Shown: positions 15,578-24,893, counted from the stretch's first letter. The stretch is DNA of 64,000 nt from Luteibacter aegosomaticola (GCF_023078475.1 NZ_CP095741.1:1860001-1924000); one strand, 5' to 3'. The notes: generated from the letters alone by a model not told the origin. Translations and numbers: made by a program.

Positions 15578-17947
15578 TTAGAGCGCTGCGTGGGTCATCG
15601 AGGGCGGGGCATCCTGCGGGGCCGCGCCCCAGGTCTTGCTCGGCTCGGGGCCCATCGTCAGCACCAGGGTGGCACCGTTGACGATGTCGGCATGGCTGAA
15701 CCAGGGTTTGGTCCAGGGTTTGCCGTTGAGCGTCGCCGACTGGATGTACTTGTTCTTCTCCGAATTATTCTTCGCGACGATTTCAAACACTTTGCCGTTG
15801 CCCAGGCGCAGGCGTACATCGTCGAAGATCGGGCTGCCGATGATGTAATCCGGCGTCGAGGGATCGACCGGATAGAAGCCCATCGCGCTCAGCACGTACC
15901 ACGACGAGGTCGAGCCCTGGTCGTCCATGCCCGGGAAGCCGTAACCGGTGGCATCGCTGCCGTACATCTGGGCGAGGATCTGGCGGGTGAGCGCCTGGGT
16001 CTTCCACGGCTGGCCGCTCCATGCGTACAGGTAGGCCGCCTGCTGGTCGGGCTGGTTGCCCTGCACGTACTGGCCGATCAGGCCCGTGCAATCGCGGCAG
16101 ATGCCCTTGGCGGTGTATGGCGTGGAGAAGAACGCATCGAGCTTGGCGTTGAACTTATCGCGGCCACCGAGCAGGTCCATGAGCCCCTGCACATCATGGG
16201 GGACCAGCCACAGGGTGGACCAGCCCGAGCCTTCCTTCATCATGAAGTTGTAGTACGGCTCGCCCGGATCGAACGGCGAGATCCACTTGCCGTCTGCGGT
16301 GCGGCCACGCATGAAGCCGACCGAGGGGTCGAACACGTTGCGGTAGTTCGCCGCGCGCTTTTCGAACATCGCGGCATCGTCGGTCTTGCCGAGGCGGCGG
16401 GCGAAGTCGGCCAGGGCATGGTCGTCCCACGCGTATTCGAGCGTCGTGGCGACGCCTGCCTTCCCACCAGCGTGCGGCGGGCTCGGGTTGTTGTCCGGTA
16501 TCTCGTCGGAGATCCAGCCCTGCTTGTCGTACTCGGCGAGGTAACCGCGCGGGCCCTTCGGGTCCGTGGCGTTCTTGCGCAGGTACTCGTAGGCGGCGTT
16601 GTAATCGAAATCGATACCGCGCTGCCATGCACCGTCGTAAAGGAACACTGCGTGGTCGCCATGGAACGAGGTGTTCATGTAGCCGCGCTCACGGGCACGG
16701 TCCAGTTCCGAGCGCATGATGTCCTGCACCACGGCCGGCTGCATCAGCATGAGCAGGGCGATCTGGTTGCGGCCGGTATCCCAGAACGGCACGGGGCCGT
16801 AATGGTCGTAATCGGCGACCTTATCGTTGCCCTGCGAGTCAGTGTAGTGCTCACCCTTGCGGGCGATCATGCGCGGGCTGGCAAACGAGTGGTACAGGGT
16901 CGAATAGAACAGCATGCGCTGCTTCGGCGTACCGCCGCTCACCTGCACGCGATCGAACAGCTCGGCCCACTTCGCGCGCGCCTTGGCGTGCACGCGGTCG
17001 AAATCGGCGTCGCTGTCCTGCGCTTTCAGGCGCTGGTCGGCTTCTTCGGCGCTGTGGCCGTGCGCGATGCGCACCACCACCTTGTCGCCGGCCTTTGTGT
17101 CGAAGTGAAGGTAAGCACCGGCGTAGTCGCCGGACACCTTGCGGCGATCGGCCTGCACGTCTTCACGACCCAGGCCTTCGCCTTTCTCCGTGACCTCGGA
17201 GTGGAACGTGCCGAAGCTGGTGAACGGGCGGGAGAACTCGGCGACGAAGTACGGGCCATCCGCATCGTGGTCACGGCGGCCGGCCGTGGCGACGCCACGC
17301 ACCGTGTGGTCGTCGACCACTTCCACATCGCCGCCGTTGCGGCGCAGGTTGATGACGATGTTCGAACGATGGCTTTCCGGGAAGGTGAAGCGCATCAGGC
17401 TGGTCCACTGCGTCGCCGTGAGTTCGGCGCGCGTGTGGAACGTGGCGAGATCCACGGCGTAATAGCCGGGCGACGCCTTCTCGGAGGCCTTGTCGTAGGC
17501 CGACATCGCGTAATCGGGCGGTACGGTCCAGTCCCCGACCACGGCCATGACGATGGGCGCGCCGCGCGCACCGTAGGTGGAGCCGCCGCCGCTGAAGCCC
17601 AGCATGGTGGGCCGGCGGTAGTCGTAGGCCACGGGCACGCCGGTGGCAAAACCCAGGTCGGCGTTGATGTTCACCGGCGCGGCTTCCGTCGCGCTCTGCG
17701 GCAGGCTGGCGCCGGGCGTGGTCATGCCGGTGTAGGTGGGCTCGCCGGGGGGCGGGGCGTTGCCAAGGAGTTTCTGGTCATCCAGCGGCGCGGTGCCAAC
17801 CAACGGATTGGCGATATCGACCGATGCGGTGGCCGCGGCGGCGGACTTCGGGGTTTTCGCCTGGCCGGCGAGGGCGGAGCCCATGGCAAGCACGGACAGC
17901 GCGAGGACGAGGGCACGACGGGGATGGCGTGCCAATAGCGTATTCAT
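15578..17947 (-). CDS. GH92 alpha-mannosidase (first copy)
   Basis: 789 aa with a signal peptide (ALVLALSVLAMGSALA) and an N-terminal beta-sandwich beginning DIANPLVGTAPL. The (alpha/alpha)6 catalytic domain carries FYSTLYHSFASPR, the EGSGWSTLWLVPHDVQGL segment with the acid Glu, and GFPGMDDQGSTSSWYVLSAM with the two Asp residues of the general base region. Family GH92 enzymes are Ca-dependent inverting exo-alpha-mannosidases. Two family positions differ from the usual: Met replaces Asn before the Asp pair, and the usual NEP segment reads GNQPDQQAAYLY. Linkage specificity may therefore differ from typical alpha-1,2 members. It lies between the TonB receptor and GH2 genes. Confidence 0.92.
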   Translation of the reverse strand: MNTLLARHPRRALVLALSVLAMGSALAGQAKTPKSAAAATASVDIANPLVGTAPLDDQKLLGNAPPPGEPTYTGMTTPGASLPQSATEAAPVNINADLGFATGVPVAYDYRRPTMLGFSGGGSTYGARGAPIVMAVVGDWTVPPDYAMSAYDKASEKASPGYYAVDLATFHTRAELTATQWTSLMRFTFPESHRSNIVINLRRNGGDVEVVDDHTVRGVATAGRRDHDADGPYFVAEFSRPFTSFGTFHSEVTEKGEGLGREDVQADRRKVSGDYAGAYLHFDTKAGDKVVVRIAHGHSAEEADQRLKAQDSDADFDRVHAKARAKWAELFDRVQVSGGTPKQRMLFYSTLYHSFASPRMIARKGEHYTDSQGNDKVADYDHYGPVPFWDTGRNQIALLMLMQPAVVQDIMRSELDRARERGYMNTSFHGDHAVFLYDGAWQRGIDFDYNAAYEYLRKNATDPKGPRGYLAEYDKQGWISDEIPDNNPSPPHAGGKAGVATTLEYAWDDHALADFARRLGKTDDAAMFEKRAANYRNVFDPSVGFMRGRTADGKWISPFDPGEPYYNFMMKEGSGWSTLWLVPHDVQGLMDLLGGRDKFNAKLDAFFSTPYTAKGICRDCTGLIGQYVQGNQPDQQAAYLYAWSGQPWKTQALTRQILAQMYGSDATGYGFPGMDDQGSTSSWYVLSAMGFYPVDPSTPDYIIGSPIFDDVRLRLGNGKVFEIVAKNNSEKNKYIQSATLNGKPWTKPWFSHADIVNGATLVLTMGPEPSKTWGAAPQDAPPSMTHAAL

Positions 17948-17991
17948 GGGGTTTTCCTTCGACGGAGCGGGGATTCATCCGTTGAAACGAA

Positions 17992-18022
17992 GACGGGGCC
18001 AGGCGATGTGCCTGGCCCCGTC
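17992..18022. terminator. Strong hairpin between TonB receptor and GH92 genes
   Basis: A perfect 13-bp inverted repeat (GACGGGGCCAGGC / GCCTGGCCCCGTC) with a 5-nt loop lies 9 nt downstream of the receptor stop (minus strand). A run of seven T is on the plus-strand side (18026-18032). In the direction of the operon it is followed by only a weak U-tract (TTCGTTT), so it may stabilise the receptor mRNA or terminate part of the transcripts before the GH92 gene. Confidence 0.6.
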
Positions 18023-18030
18023 CGATTTTT

Positions 18031-21000
18031 TTACTTGTTGCTGTCGCCACCGAACTTGTAGGTGATGCCTACGTAGTACTGGCGGCCAGGGTACATCAGC
18101 TGCACCAGGCGTGCGCGCGTGTCGCTACCGAGGTAGGTGTGCGGCGTAGCCTTGTTGAAGTTGATGATCGAGGCCGTGACCATGAAGTGCTTGTTGAATT
18201 CATAGTCGCCGTTCAGGTCGATCTGGTGGTACGGCTGCGCGTAGATCGGCAGGCCCGAGGCCAGGCCGGTCATGGTGCGGCCGGTCCAGTTGTCGCTGGC
18301 ACGGAGCAGCAGGCCGTTCTTTTCATAGAACAGCGAGACGTTGGCGGCGTACTTCGCGCTACCGATCAGCTCGGCCTTGCCGACCTGCGTATCGCCCAGC
18401 GAGACGGCGGTTTCGTTCGTCTTGTTGAGCGTGTAGTTGACGATGTAGCCGAAGCCGGTATCCCAGGTGTGCTGCGCATAGACTTCAACGCCCTTCGACG
18501 TGCCGGAGCGGCCGTTGGCATTGGTGCTGTACTGCAGGAAGTTCGTCTGGGTGCCGCCCACGTCAACATTGATGTTGTTGACGGTGACCGGAACGACGAA
18601 GTTCTTCACCTTCTTCTGGAACAGATCGACGCCGACGACGCCGTGCTGCGCGTAGTACCACTCACCAGCCAGGTCGAACTGGGTAGCCGTGAACGGCTTC
18701 AGGTCGGCGTTGGCACCCGAACCGTACCAGCCCGGCAGCGGAGCACCGAACTGCTTGCGGTCGTTGTAGTAGTCCTGCGTGTTGTTGGTCAGCTGGCCGA
18801 GCTGGGCCAGGTCGGTGTAGTTCGCGCGGGCCATGGCCTGCGAGCCCGCGGCACGCAGGACGAAGCTATCGGCGATCGTCCAGGCGATGTTGAAGCTCGG
18901 CAGGAACTTGTTGTAACGCTTCTGCGTGGTCGAGTTGGTGAAGTTCTCGACGACTGACACTTCGCGCGGCAGGTACTGGAAATCACCCGGGGCGCACGCA
19001 CCGCCACCCGCGTTCACGCCCGAGGCCGGGCAGATCAGGATGTTGCCCGCCGGGTCGTGGTAGTACACCGCGTTGTTGGTGGTGACCTGGTTGGCGACGG
19101 TGAGGTCCTGCTTCGTCGTGACGAAGCGTACGCCGACGTTACCGCGGATCGTGCCGGTGTCGAAGTTCGCCTGCACGTAGGCAGCTGCGATCTTCTCGCC
19201 GATCGACGACTTGTTCTGCGGCTTGTTGTAGAGCACGCGGTCGTACGTCTGGTTCAGGTAGTTGTAGTACGCCGGGAAGTTGATCGCCGGGAAGATGTCA
19301 TCGCCATAGGCGTGGTTCACGCCATTGAGATAGTCACCCTGCAGGAAGCCTGCCGGCAGCTGGCCCGCGTTTGGATCGCAGGTCTGGAACTGCAGCTGGG
19401 TGCCCTTGCAGTACCAGCGCACTTCGTTGCTCTGCTGTTCGGCGTTCGCGTCGCTGTACTTGCCGCCAAACTGGATCGACTGCAGCCAGCTGGAATCGAG
19501 CGACCAGGTGAAGTCAGCCTGGGCGAAGTTCTGCGAGTTCGAGGTGTTGACCATGTTCGAACCGGTGGAACCCAGGTCGACCTGGCCCGCGCCGTTGAGC
19601 ATGTTGTTCAGCACGTCCTGCTCGGCACTGATGCCCGGCTTGCTGCTGTTGGCGCCGCCAGCCGTGGTCCACGAGGCACCATTGCTGCCGTCGACCCACG
19701 CGCCGTTGACGAAGTTACGCGGCTTGGCAGCCATGCCCAGTTCGACCGACGGGCCACCCTTGGCCCAGGTGCGGCCGAAGTTGAACGAGCCGCTGAGCGA
19801 ACCGCCGTTGTCCCACTCGCCTTCCAAGTTGAGGGTCTGCGAGGTGGCCTTCTCGACGGAGTAGTTACCGTTGAGCCAGGGGATTTCGGTGGAGCAGACG
19901 TCGACCGGCTGGCGCTGCGCGCCGGTCACCGGGTTGGTCGTGGAGTTACAACCGACGCCAGCGGCCGGCAGCTGGTAGTTCGCGCCGGTCACGATGGTGT
20001 GCGACGGGTCGAAGGTCAGGCCGTTCGGGGCGAGCAGGCGGCCGTTCTGGTCAGCGTAGTTGCTGTTGTTCGGCAGGCCCCACTCGGGGATTTCCAGCGT
20101 GTTGGTGATCTGGGTCTGCTGGCGCTCGAAACGGAAGTAGTTACCCGTCAGCAGGAAGTGGTCGCTCGGCTTGAACTGCATCGTGGCCTGGGCGCCTTTG
20201 GTCTTCAGGCTCAGGTCGTTGCGGCTCGTGGCGAACTGCTGCGGCATCCAGAAACCATTCGAGACGTTGCCCGCCTGGTCGACGACGCCATTGCCCCACA
20301 GGTCGATGTTGTTGTTGACCGCGGAGTCGTACGGGTTGCCGTGGATATCCACCGGTGCCTGCGTGCAGGTGGTGTGATCCTTACAGTCATCCGACCACCA
20401 GTGCCAGCTGGAAGCATCCGCTTCATACGTGGTGGCCTGGCGCTTCTGGTACGAGCCGGCAACGAGGAAGCCGAACGTCTCGTCCTTGTTCTTCCACGAA
20501 TACAGCGCCGAACCCTGCGGTTCGGTCTTGCCGCTGGTATCGGACATGGCGCCGGTGCCGGTCACGAAGCCTTCGTTGGCTTCCATCTCGAGCGGGCGAC
20601 GGGTGCGCAGATCGACGTTACCGCCGATGCCACCTTCATCCAGGCGGGCCTCAAGGCTCTTGTAGAGCTTGATGTCCGAGAACATGTTCGCCGGGAACAG
20701 CGTGTAGTTGAACGAACGGGTGAGGCCGGCCGAGGTATCGGCCGAAGCGACGTAGTTACCGTTCAACTGCGTGTAGGTCAGTTCCGGGGCCAGGCCGCGG
20801 ATGCTGACGGTCTTGCCTTCGCCCGATTCGCGGCTGATGACCACGCCCGGCACGTGCGCCAGCGCGTCAGCAATATTCTTCGCCGGGAACTGCGCAATAT
20901 TCTGCGCATTGATCACTTCGACGATGGAGTTCGCTTCGCGCTTGTCCTGCACGTTCTGGTCGATCGACTGGCGGTAGCTCGTGACGACCACCGTATCCAG

Positions 21001-21270
21001 GTTGATCGGGCTCTGCTCGTCGTTGGCGCGGGCCTGCTTGCCATCCTTCTTCTTCTGGTTGGCGTCCTTCTTGGCCTGGTCCGCATCAGCCTGCGACTGC
21101 TGCTGATCCTGCGCCGGGGCCGGTGCGGCGGCGGGCGTGGAGACAGGCGCGGTGGGTGCGGCAGGCTGCGCGAAGGCAGCGGCGGGTGCAACGACGGCTA
21201 GTGAAAGAGTGGCGGTGGCCAGTGCGGCGCACAGCGGCTTGCGCTTGAAAAGTTGCGGCATGTAAGACAT
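18031..21270 (-). CDS. Large TonB-dependent receptor for a carbohydrate (CUT-locus type)
   Basis: About 1,079 aa from the ATG at 21270 (MSYMPQLFKRK); a start at 21288 is also possible. A signal peptide ending near AAAFA is followed by a Pro/Ala stretch and a Gln/Lys/Asp-rich low-complexity linker. The TonB box region is TVVVTSYRQSIDQN. The plug contains FPAKNIADALAHVPGVVISR and VSIRGLAPELTYTQLNG, typical of the oligosaccharide receptors of Xanthomonadales. The barrel ends in GITYKFGGDSNK. It probably takes up oligosaccharides released by the linked GH92 and GH2 enzymes, most likely mannose-containing. Two copies of a TTGGATCGATCNAA palindrome lie upstream. Confidence 0.92.
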   Translation of the reverse strand: MSYMPQLFKRKPLCAALATATLSLAVVAPAAAFAQPAAPTAPVSTPAAAPAPAQDQQQSQADADQAKKDANQKKKDGKQARANDEQSPINLDTVVVTSYRQSIDQNVQDKREANSIVEVINAQNIAQFPAKNIADALAHVPGVVISRESGEGKTVSIRGLAPELTYTQLNGNYVASADTSAGLTRSFNYTLFPANMFSDIKLYKSLEARLDEGGIGGNVDLRTRRPLEMEANEGFVTGTGAMSDTSGKTEPQGSALYSWKNKDETFGFLVAGSYQKRQATTYEADASSWHWWSDDCKDHTTCTQAPVDIHGNPYDSAVNNNIDLWGNGVVDQAGNVSNGFWMPQQFATSRNDLSLKTKGAQATMQFKPSDHFLLTGNYFRFERQQTQITNTLEIPEWGLPNNSNYADQNGRLLAPNGLTFDPSHTIVTGANYQLPAAGVGCNSTTNPVTGAQRQPVDVCSTEIPWLNGNYSVEKATSQTLNLEGEWDNGGSLSGSFNFGRTWAKGGPSVELGMAAKPRNFVNGAWVDGSNGASWTTAGGANSSKPGISAEQDVLNNMLNGAGQVDLGSTGSNMVNTSNSQNFAQADFTWSLDSSWLQSIQFGGKYSDANAEQQSNEVRWYCKGTQLQFQTCDPNAGQLPAGFLQGDYLNGVNHAYGDDIFPAINFPAYYNYLNQTYDRVLYNKPQNKSSIGEKIAAAYVQANFDTGTIRGNVGVRFVTTKQDLTVANQVTTNNAVYYHDPAGNILICPASGVNAGGGACAPGDFQYLPREVSVVENFTNSTTQKRYNKFLPSFNIAWTIADSFVLRAAGSQAMARANYTDLAQLGQLTNNTQDYYNDRKQFGAPLPGWYGSGANADLKPFTATQFDLAGEWYYAQHGVVGVDLFQKKVKNFVVPVTVNNINVDVGGTQTNFLQYSTNANGRSGTSKGVEVYAQHTWDTGFGYIVNYTLNKTNETAVSLGDTQVGKAELIGSAKYAANVSLFYEKNGLLLRASDNWTGRTMTGLASGLPIYAQPYHQIDLNGDYEFNKHFMVTASIINFNKATPHTYLGSDTRARLVQLMYPGRQYYVGITYKFGGDSNK

Positions 21271-21390
21271 TTCTTTTTCATCCCTCAATGAAAATGTGCC
21301 CTGGTGGGCGTAGCGCGGTGATCCCCCGTTTGATCACCCGGTGCAGATGCGCGAATTAGTGCTGCACGCGTCCTCCTCTCGCCATCAGTC

Positions 21391-21404
21391 TTGGATCGAT
21401 CCAA
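21391..21404. promoter_or_regulatory. Palindromic operator-like site 1 (TTGGATCGATCCAA)
   Basis: A perfect 14-bp palindrome centred on a CG step, about 120 nt upstream of the TonB receptor start. Symmetric sites with central CG are typical of LacI-family repressors that control carbohydrate loci. A second near-identical copy lies 306 nt further upstream. No LacI gene is in the window. Confidence 0.5.
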
Positions 21405-21709
21405 ATTTCAGAATGCCGACGCGCCCCCGGGCTTGTCGGCGGTGGGTGCTTCAGTTGTGCGGAAACACCACGGCGGGGTGCCGCGGCGCATCGGAAAAGA
21501 CGAAGAGAAGGGCGCCGCGCGAAAGGCGTGGGCCCTGGATCATGGAATGACGGGTAGTTTTTACATTCACGTAGTCGCTTCCCATTCCCCTCAAACGGTT
21601 CGGCGGGTTGCGGCTACCTGCGGGCCGGCGCATGCAGCGCACGTTACCCCTTGCCCCACCCCCGCCTTGCGCCAAATCGAGTCGGCCGTTTCTGCGGTCG
21701 GTTCTCGGC

Positions 21710-21723
21710 TTGGATCGATCTAA
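21710..21723. promoter_or_regulatory. Palindromic operator-like site 2 (TTGGATCGATCTAA)
   Basis: This site matches site 1 at 13 of 14 positions and again has the central GGATCGATC core. Two related palindromes in one regulatory region suggest a looping repressor or two binding positions for the same regulator. Confidence 0.5.
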
Positions 21724-22015
21724 TTCCCCGACGCAGATTTAACGGGGTCGGGTAGGGGGGTGTCACGCTGCGTCGCAAAACCAGAAGAGATCTACGAAAA
21801 ATCGTAAACAAATGGCGCTGTGGCGCCGTTTAGACAGCCAAATGCGAACGACTCCGGGCAGGCCTTGTTGCGGCGCAGTCACGATGACGGGGTGCCATAT
21901 ATGCAAAATCGGCAATATGTGCACCAAAAATGAACTATTCCATGTCCTAGGAACGGTCGGAACGGCCGATGTATCTGCATGGTCATACGGCTGTCATAGG
22001 GCGCCTGGGTATCAC

Positions 22016-22047
22016 TTGACTCTGGAGCTAGCTCAAGGCTCTAGACT
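22016..22047 (+). promoter_or_regulatory. MerR-type promoter/operator for merR-copA
   Basis: A -35 box TTGACT (22016-22021) and a -10 box TAGACT (22042-22047) are separated by 20 bp, the over-long spacer typical of MerR-activated promoters. The spacer begins CTGGAGCTAGCTCAAGG, a degenerate dyad resembling metal-responsive MerR operators. Transcription would start at about 22053-22055, at the start codon itself, which predicts a leaderless mRNA. Confidence 0.65.
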
Positions 22048-22053
22048 TGAGCC

Positions 22054-22470
22054 ATGACTACTCAACCGTCCCTCACCATCGGCCGCATCGCGCAGAGCGC
22101 GGGCGTCGCCATCGATACCATCCGGTTCTACGAGCGCGAAGGCTTGCTGCCCGAACCCCGTCGCCGGCCATCGGGTTACCGCGAGTACGACACCTCCGCA
22201 GTGTCGCGGCTGCGCTTCATCCGCCGAGCCAAGGAGCTTGGCTTCACGCTGGAAGAGATCCGTGAGCTGCTGGCCTTGTCGGCAGACCGCCATGGCGGCG
22301 TGGAGGGCGTGCGTGATCGTGCCGCAGCACGTTTAAAGGCCATCGATGACCGCATAAGCGAATTGCAGCGCGTACGTAATGGCCTGGCGGAGCTGGTCGA
22401 TGCCTGTCCCGGCCATGGCTCGCCGGAGGACTGTCCGATCCTGAAGGCGCTGGCGGAGCCGAGCGCATGA
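22054..22470 (+). CDS. MerR-family metal-responsive regulator (CueR-like)
   Basis: 138 aa. The N-terminal winged HTH reads IGRIAQSAGVAIDTIRFYEREGLL and GYREYD. A long dimerisation helix follows, then a C-terminal metal loop with Cys118, His121 and Cys127 (DACPGHGSPEDCPIL). The position where divalent-ion sensors carry an extra Cys at the start of the dimerisation helix (around 76-80) reads SADRH, so monovalent Cu(I)/Ag(I) sensing is more likely than Zn/Cd/Pb. The ATG has no Shine-Dalgarno and coincides with the predicted transcription start. It overlaps the P-ATPase gene by 4 nt (ATGA). Confidence 0.9.
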   Translation: MTTQPSLTIGRIAQSAGVAIDTIRFYEREGLLPEPRRRPSGYREYDTSAVSRLRFIRRAKELGFTLEEIRELLALSADRHGGVEGVRDRAAARLKAIDDRISELQRVRNGLAELVDACPGHGSPEDCPILKALAEPSA

Positions 22471-24788
22471 GCGAGAGTTGCTGCTCGCATAAGGCGACCG
22501 CGCAGGCGGCCGTCATCGACCCGGTGTGCGGCATGACGGTGGACCCGGCGAAAACGCCGCACCACCACACGCACGAAGGCCACGACTATCACTTCTGCGG
22601 CGCACGCTGCCGCGAGAAGTTCATGGCAAATCCTGCGAGTTATCTCGCGCCTGTCGAGCCGGCGGCGCCGTTGCCGGCTGGCACGATCTACACCTGCCCG
22701 ATGCACCCCGAAGTGCGCCAGGAAGGGCCAGGTTCATGCCCAAAGTGCGGCATGGCCCTTGAGCCCGCGATGCCGTCGCTCGATGACGATGATGGTGAAG
22801 TGACCTCGATGGCCCGCCGCTTCGGCGTGCTGCTGGCGCTGACCTTGCCAGTGTTCGTCGTGGCGATGGGGCCACACTTGTTTGGCTGGATGTGGCCCTC
22901 GCCCTGGGATGCGCTCGCGCGTTGGGGCGAGGCGTTGCTGGCTAGCGTCGTGGTGCTATGGGGCGGTGCGCCGTTCTTCGCGCGCGGCTGGCGTTCGCTT
23001 AAGCCCTGGTCGCCGAACATGTACACCCTCATCGCCCTGGGTACGGGCGTGGCATGGCTGTACAGCGTGTTCGCGCTGCTCGTGCCTGGGATGTTTCCCG
23101 TGTCGATGCATGACATGCACGGGCATGTCGATGTCTATTTCGAATCCGCAGCGGTCATCGTTACGCTGGTGACCCTCGGTGATTTCCTCGAGTTGCGTGC
23201 GCGCCGCCGCACGGGTGCCGCGTTGCGTGGGCTGCTCGGTCTCGTGCCGAAGACCGCGCGCCGCATCGCCGCCGATGGCCGCGAAGAAGATGTGCCGCTC
23301 GATCACATTCATGTCGGTGACCATCTGCGTGTTCGTCCCGGTGAAAAGGTGCCGGCTGATGGCACCGTGATTGACGGCGAAAGCCATGTGGATGAAGCGA
23401 TGCTCACCGGCGAGGCCAATCCGGTGGCGAAGAAAGTGCACGACAAGCTCACCGGCGGCACGCAGAACCAACACGGCGCGCTCACCCTGCGCGTGGATCA
23501 CGTCGGTGCGGATACGGTGCTCTCGCGCATCGTGATGATGGTGGCGGAAGCCCAGCGTTCACGGGCGCCGTCGCAACGCATCGCTGACAAGGTCGCGGCC
23601 TGGTTCGTGCCAGGCGTGGTGCTCGTCGCCGCGCTCGCGTTCGTGGTGTGGTGGCTGGTCGGTCCCGAGCCTGTGTTTGCCCATGCGCTGGTTGCCGCGG
23701 TGTCGGTGCTGATCATTGCGTGCCCTTGCGCGCTCGGCCTGGCGACACCGATGTCGATCATGGTGGCTAGCGGGCGCGGTGCGCAGGCTGGCGTGTTGTT
23801 CCGTGATGCGGCGGCGATCGAATCCCTGCGTGATATCGACACGTTGGTGTTCGACAAGACCGGCACGCTGACGGAAGGCAAGCCTTCGCTGGTGGATATG
23901 CGCACGTTTGGCCGCGAGCGCGCCGAGGTGCTGGCGTTCGCTGCCGCCGTGGAGCGACCGAGCGAACACCCTCTCGCTGCGGCGATCGTTGCCGCGGCAG
24001 AAGGCGAGGGTGCGCCTGCTTACAAGGTGGCCGGGTTCCAGGTGGTCGTGGGCCGGGGCGTTGCTGGTCGGGTCGAGGGCCATGACGTGGCCGTGGGCAA
24101 CGGCCGGTTGATGGAAGACCAGCGTGTTGATGCGGCCGCAGGGCGCGACATTGCCGAGAAGTGGCGTGCGAAGGGCGCCACGGCGATGTATGTGGCGATC
24201 GATGGCCGGCTGGCCGCCGTGCTCTCGCTGGCGGATGCCGTCAAGCCGTCGACGAAGCCAGCACTGGAGGCGCTGCATGAGGCCGGCGTGCGCCTGGTGA
24301 TGCTCACGGGCGACAACGCGGTGACGGCGAAGGCCGTGGCGTCCGCGCTGCCGATCGATGATGTGCATGCCGGTGCCTCGCCGGAAGACAAGGCGAACTA
24401 CGTGGCCCGGTTGAAAGCCGAAGGTCGCAAGGTGGCCATGGCGGGTGATGGCGTGAACGACGCGCCTGCACTGGCAAAGGCGGATATCGGCATCGGCATG
24501 GGCAATGGCAGCGACATTGCCATCGAGAGCGCCTCGGTCACCCTGTTGAAGGGCGATCTGGCCGGTATCGCCCGGGCACGCGCGTTGTCGGAAGCGACGG
24601 TGAAGAACATCCGCCAGAACCTGCTGTTCGCTTTCATCTACAACGCGGCCGGCGTGCCGCTCGCCGCCGGCATCTTGTACCCGCTGCTAGGCCTCACGCT
24701 CTCGCCGATGATCGCCGCGCTGGCGATGAGCCTGAGCTCGGTATCGGTGGTGGGCAACGCGCTGCGCCTGCGTAGCAAAGCCATCTAA
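22467..24788 (+). CDS. Copper-type heavy-metal P1B ATPase with YHS and HMBD domains
   Basis: 773 aa. In place of the usual CxxC domains it has an N-terminal YHS domain (DPVCGMTVDP, then HFCGARCREKFMANP, residues 18-57) and a heavy-metal-binding domain (YTCPMHPEVRQEGPGSCPKCGM, about 75-96, read in parts). The ATPase core has MLTGEANPV, the transport motif CPC (419-421), DKTGTLTEG with the phosphorylated Asp, a nucleotide-binding His-Pro (SEHPLA) and GDGVNDAPAL. It exports Cu(I)/Ag(I) from the cytoplasm across the inner membrane. Co-transcribed with the MerR gene; metal specificity is inferred from CPC and the regulator. Confidence 0.93.
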   Translation: MSESCCSHKATAQAAVIDPVCGMTVDPAKTPHHHTHEGHDYHFCGARCREKFMANPASYLAPVEPAAPLPAGTIYTCPMHPEVRQEGPGSCPKCGMALEPAMPSLDDDDGEVTSMARRFGVLLALTLPVFVVAMGPHLFGWMWPSPWDALARWGEALLASVVVLWGGAPFFARGWRSLKPWSPNMYTLIALGTGVAWLYSVFALLVPGMFPVSMHDMHGHVDVYFESAAVIVTLVTLGDFLELRARRRTGAALRGLLGLVPKTARRIAADGREEDVPLDHIHVGDHLRVRPGEKVPADGTVIDGESHVDEAMLTGEANPVAKKVHDKLTGGTQNQHGALTLRVDHVGADTVLSRIVMMVAEAQRSRAPSQRIADKVAAWFVPGVVLVAALAFVVWWLVGPEPVFAHALVAAVSVLIIACPCALGLATPMSIMVASGRGAQAGVLFRDAAAIESLRDIDTLVFDKTGTLTEGKPSLVDMRTFGRERAEVLAFAAAVERPSEHPLAAAIVAAAEGEGAPAYKVAGFQVVVGRGVAGRVEGHDVAVGNGRLMEDQRVDAAAGRDIAEKWRAKGATAMYVAIDGRLAAVLSLADAVKPSTKPALEALHEAGVRLVMLTGDNAVTAKAVASALPIDDVHAGASPEDKANYVARLKAEGRKVAMAGDGVNDAPALAKADIGIGMGNGSDIAIESASVTLLKGDLAGIARARALSEATVKNIRQNLLFAFIYNAAGVPLAAGILYPLLGLTLSPMIAALAMSLSSVSVVGNALRLRSKAI

Positions 24789-24789
24789 C

Positions 24790-24884
24790 GTAGGAGCCCA
24801 CCCTGTGGGCGACATCTTTCGCGGAAGAACCACAGGCCCTGTGGCGGTGGTGCGAAAGGCGTCGCCCACAGGGTGGGCTCCTAC
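24790..24884. repeat. REPIN-like palindromic repeat, copy 1
   Basis: A 95-nt element whose two ends are inverted copies of GTAGGAGCCCACCCTGTGGG, enclosing GCGGAAGA and a CACAGGCCCTGTGG inner palindrome. It lies between the convergent P-ATPase and second GH92 genes. The same 95-nt layout occurs at four other sites in this window. Confidence 0.9.
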
Positions 24885-24893
24885 AGGGGGCTG

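Larger units (their letters stand above)
21271..22015. other. Long intergenic region upstream of the TonB receptor and merR
   Basis: About 745 nt separate the divergent receptor and MerR genes. I see two palindromic operator-like sites (listed separately), a small GGCGC-TGT-GGCGCC-type hairpin near 21813-21826, and an AT-richer stretch at about 21900-21960. Short ORFs here have no ribosome binding site or recognisable sequence, and I do not call them genes. Confidence 0.6.

Noticed and set aside
15590..17938. 782-aa open frame on the plus strand
   Set aside because: Antisense to the first GH92 gene with no motif or ribosome binding site.
21812..22057. 81-aa ORF in the receptor-merR intergenic region
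   Set aside because: No ribosome binding site, unusual composition, and it crosses the merR promoter.
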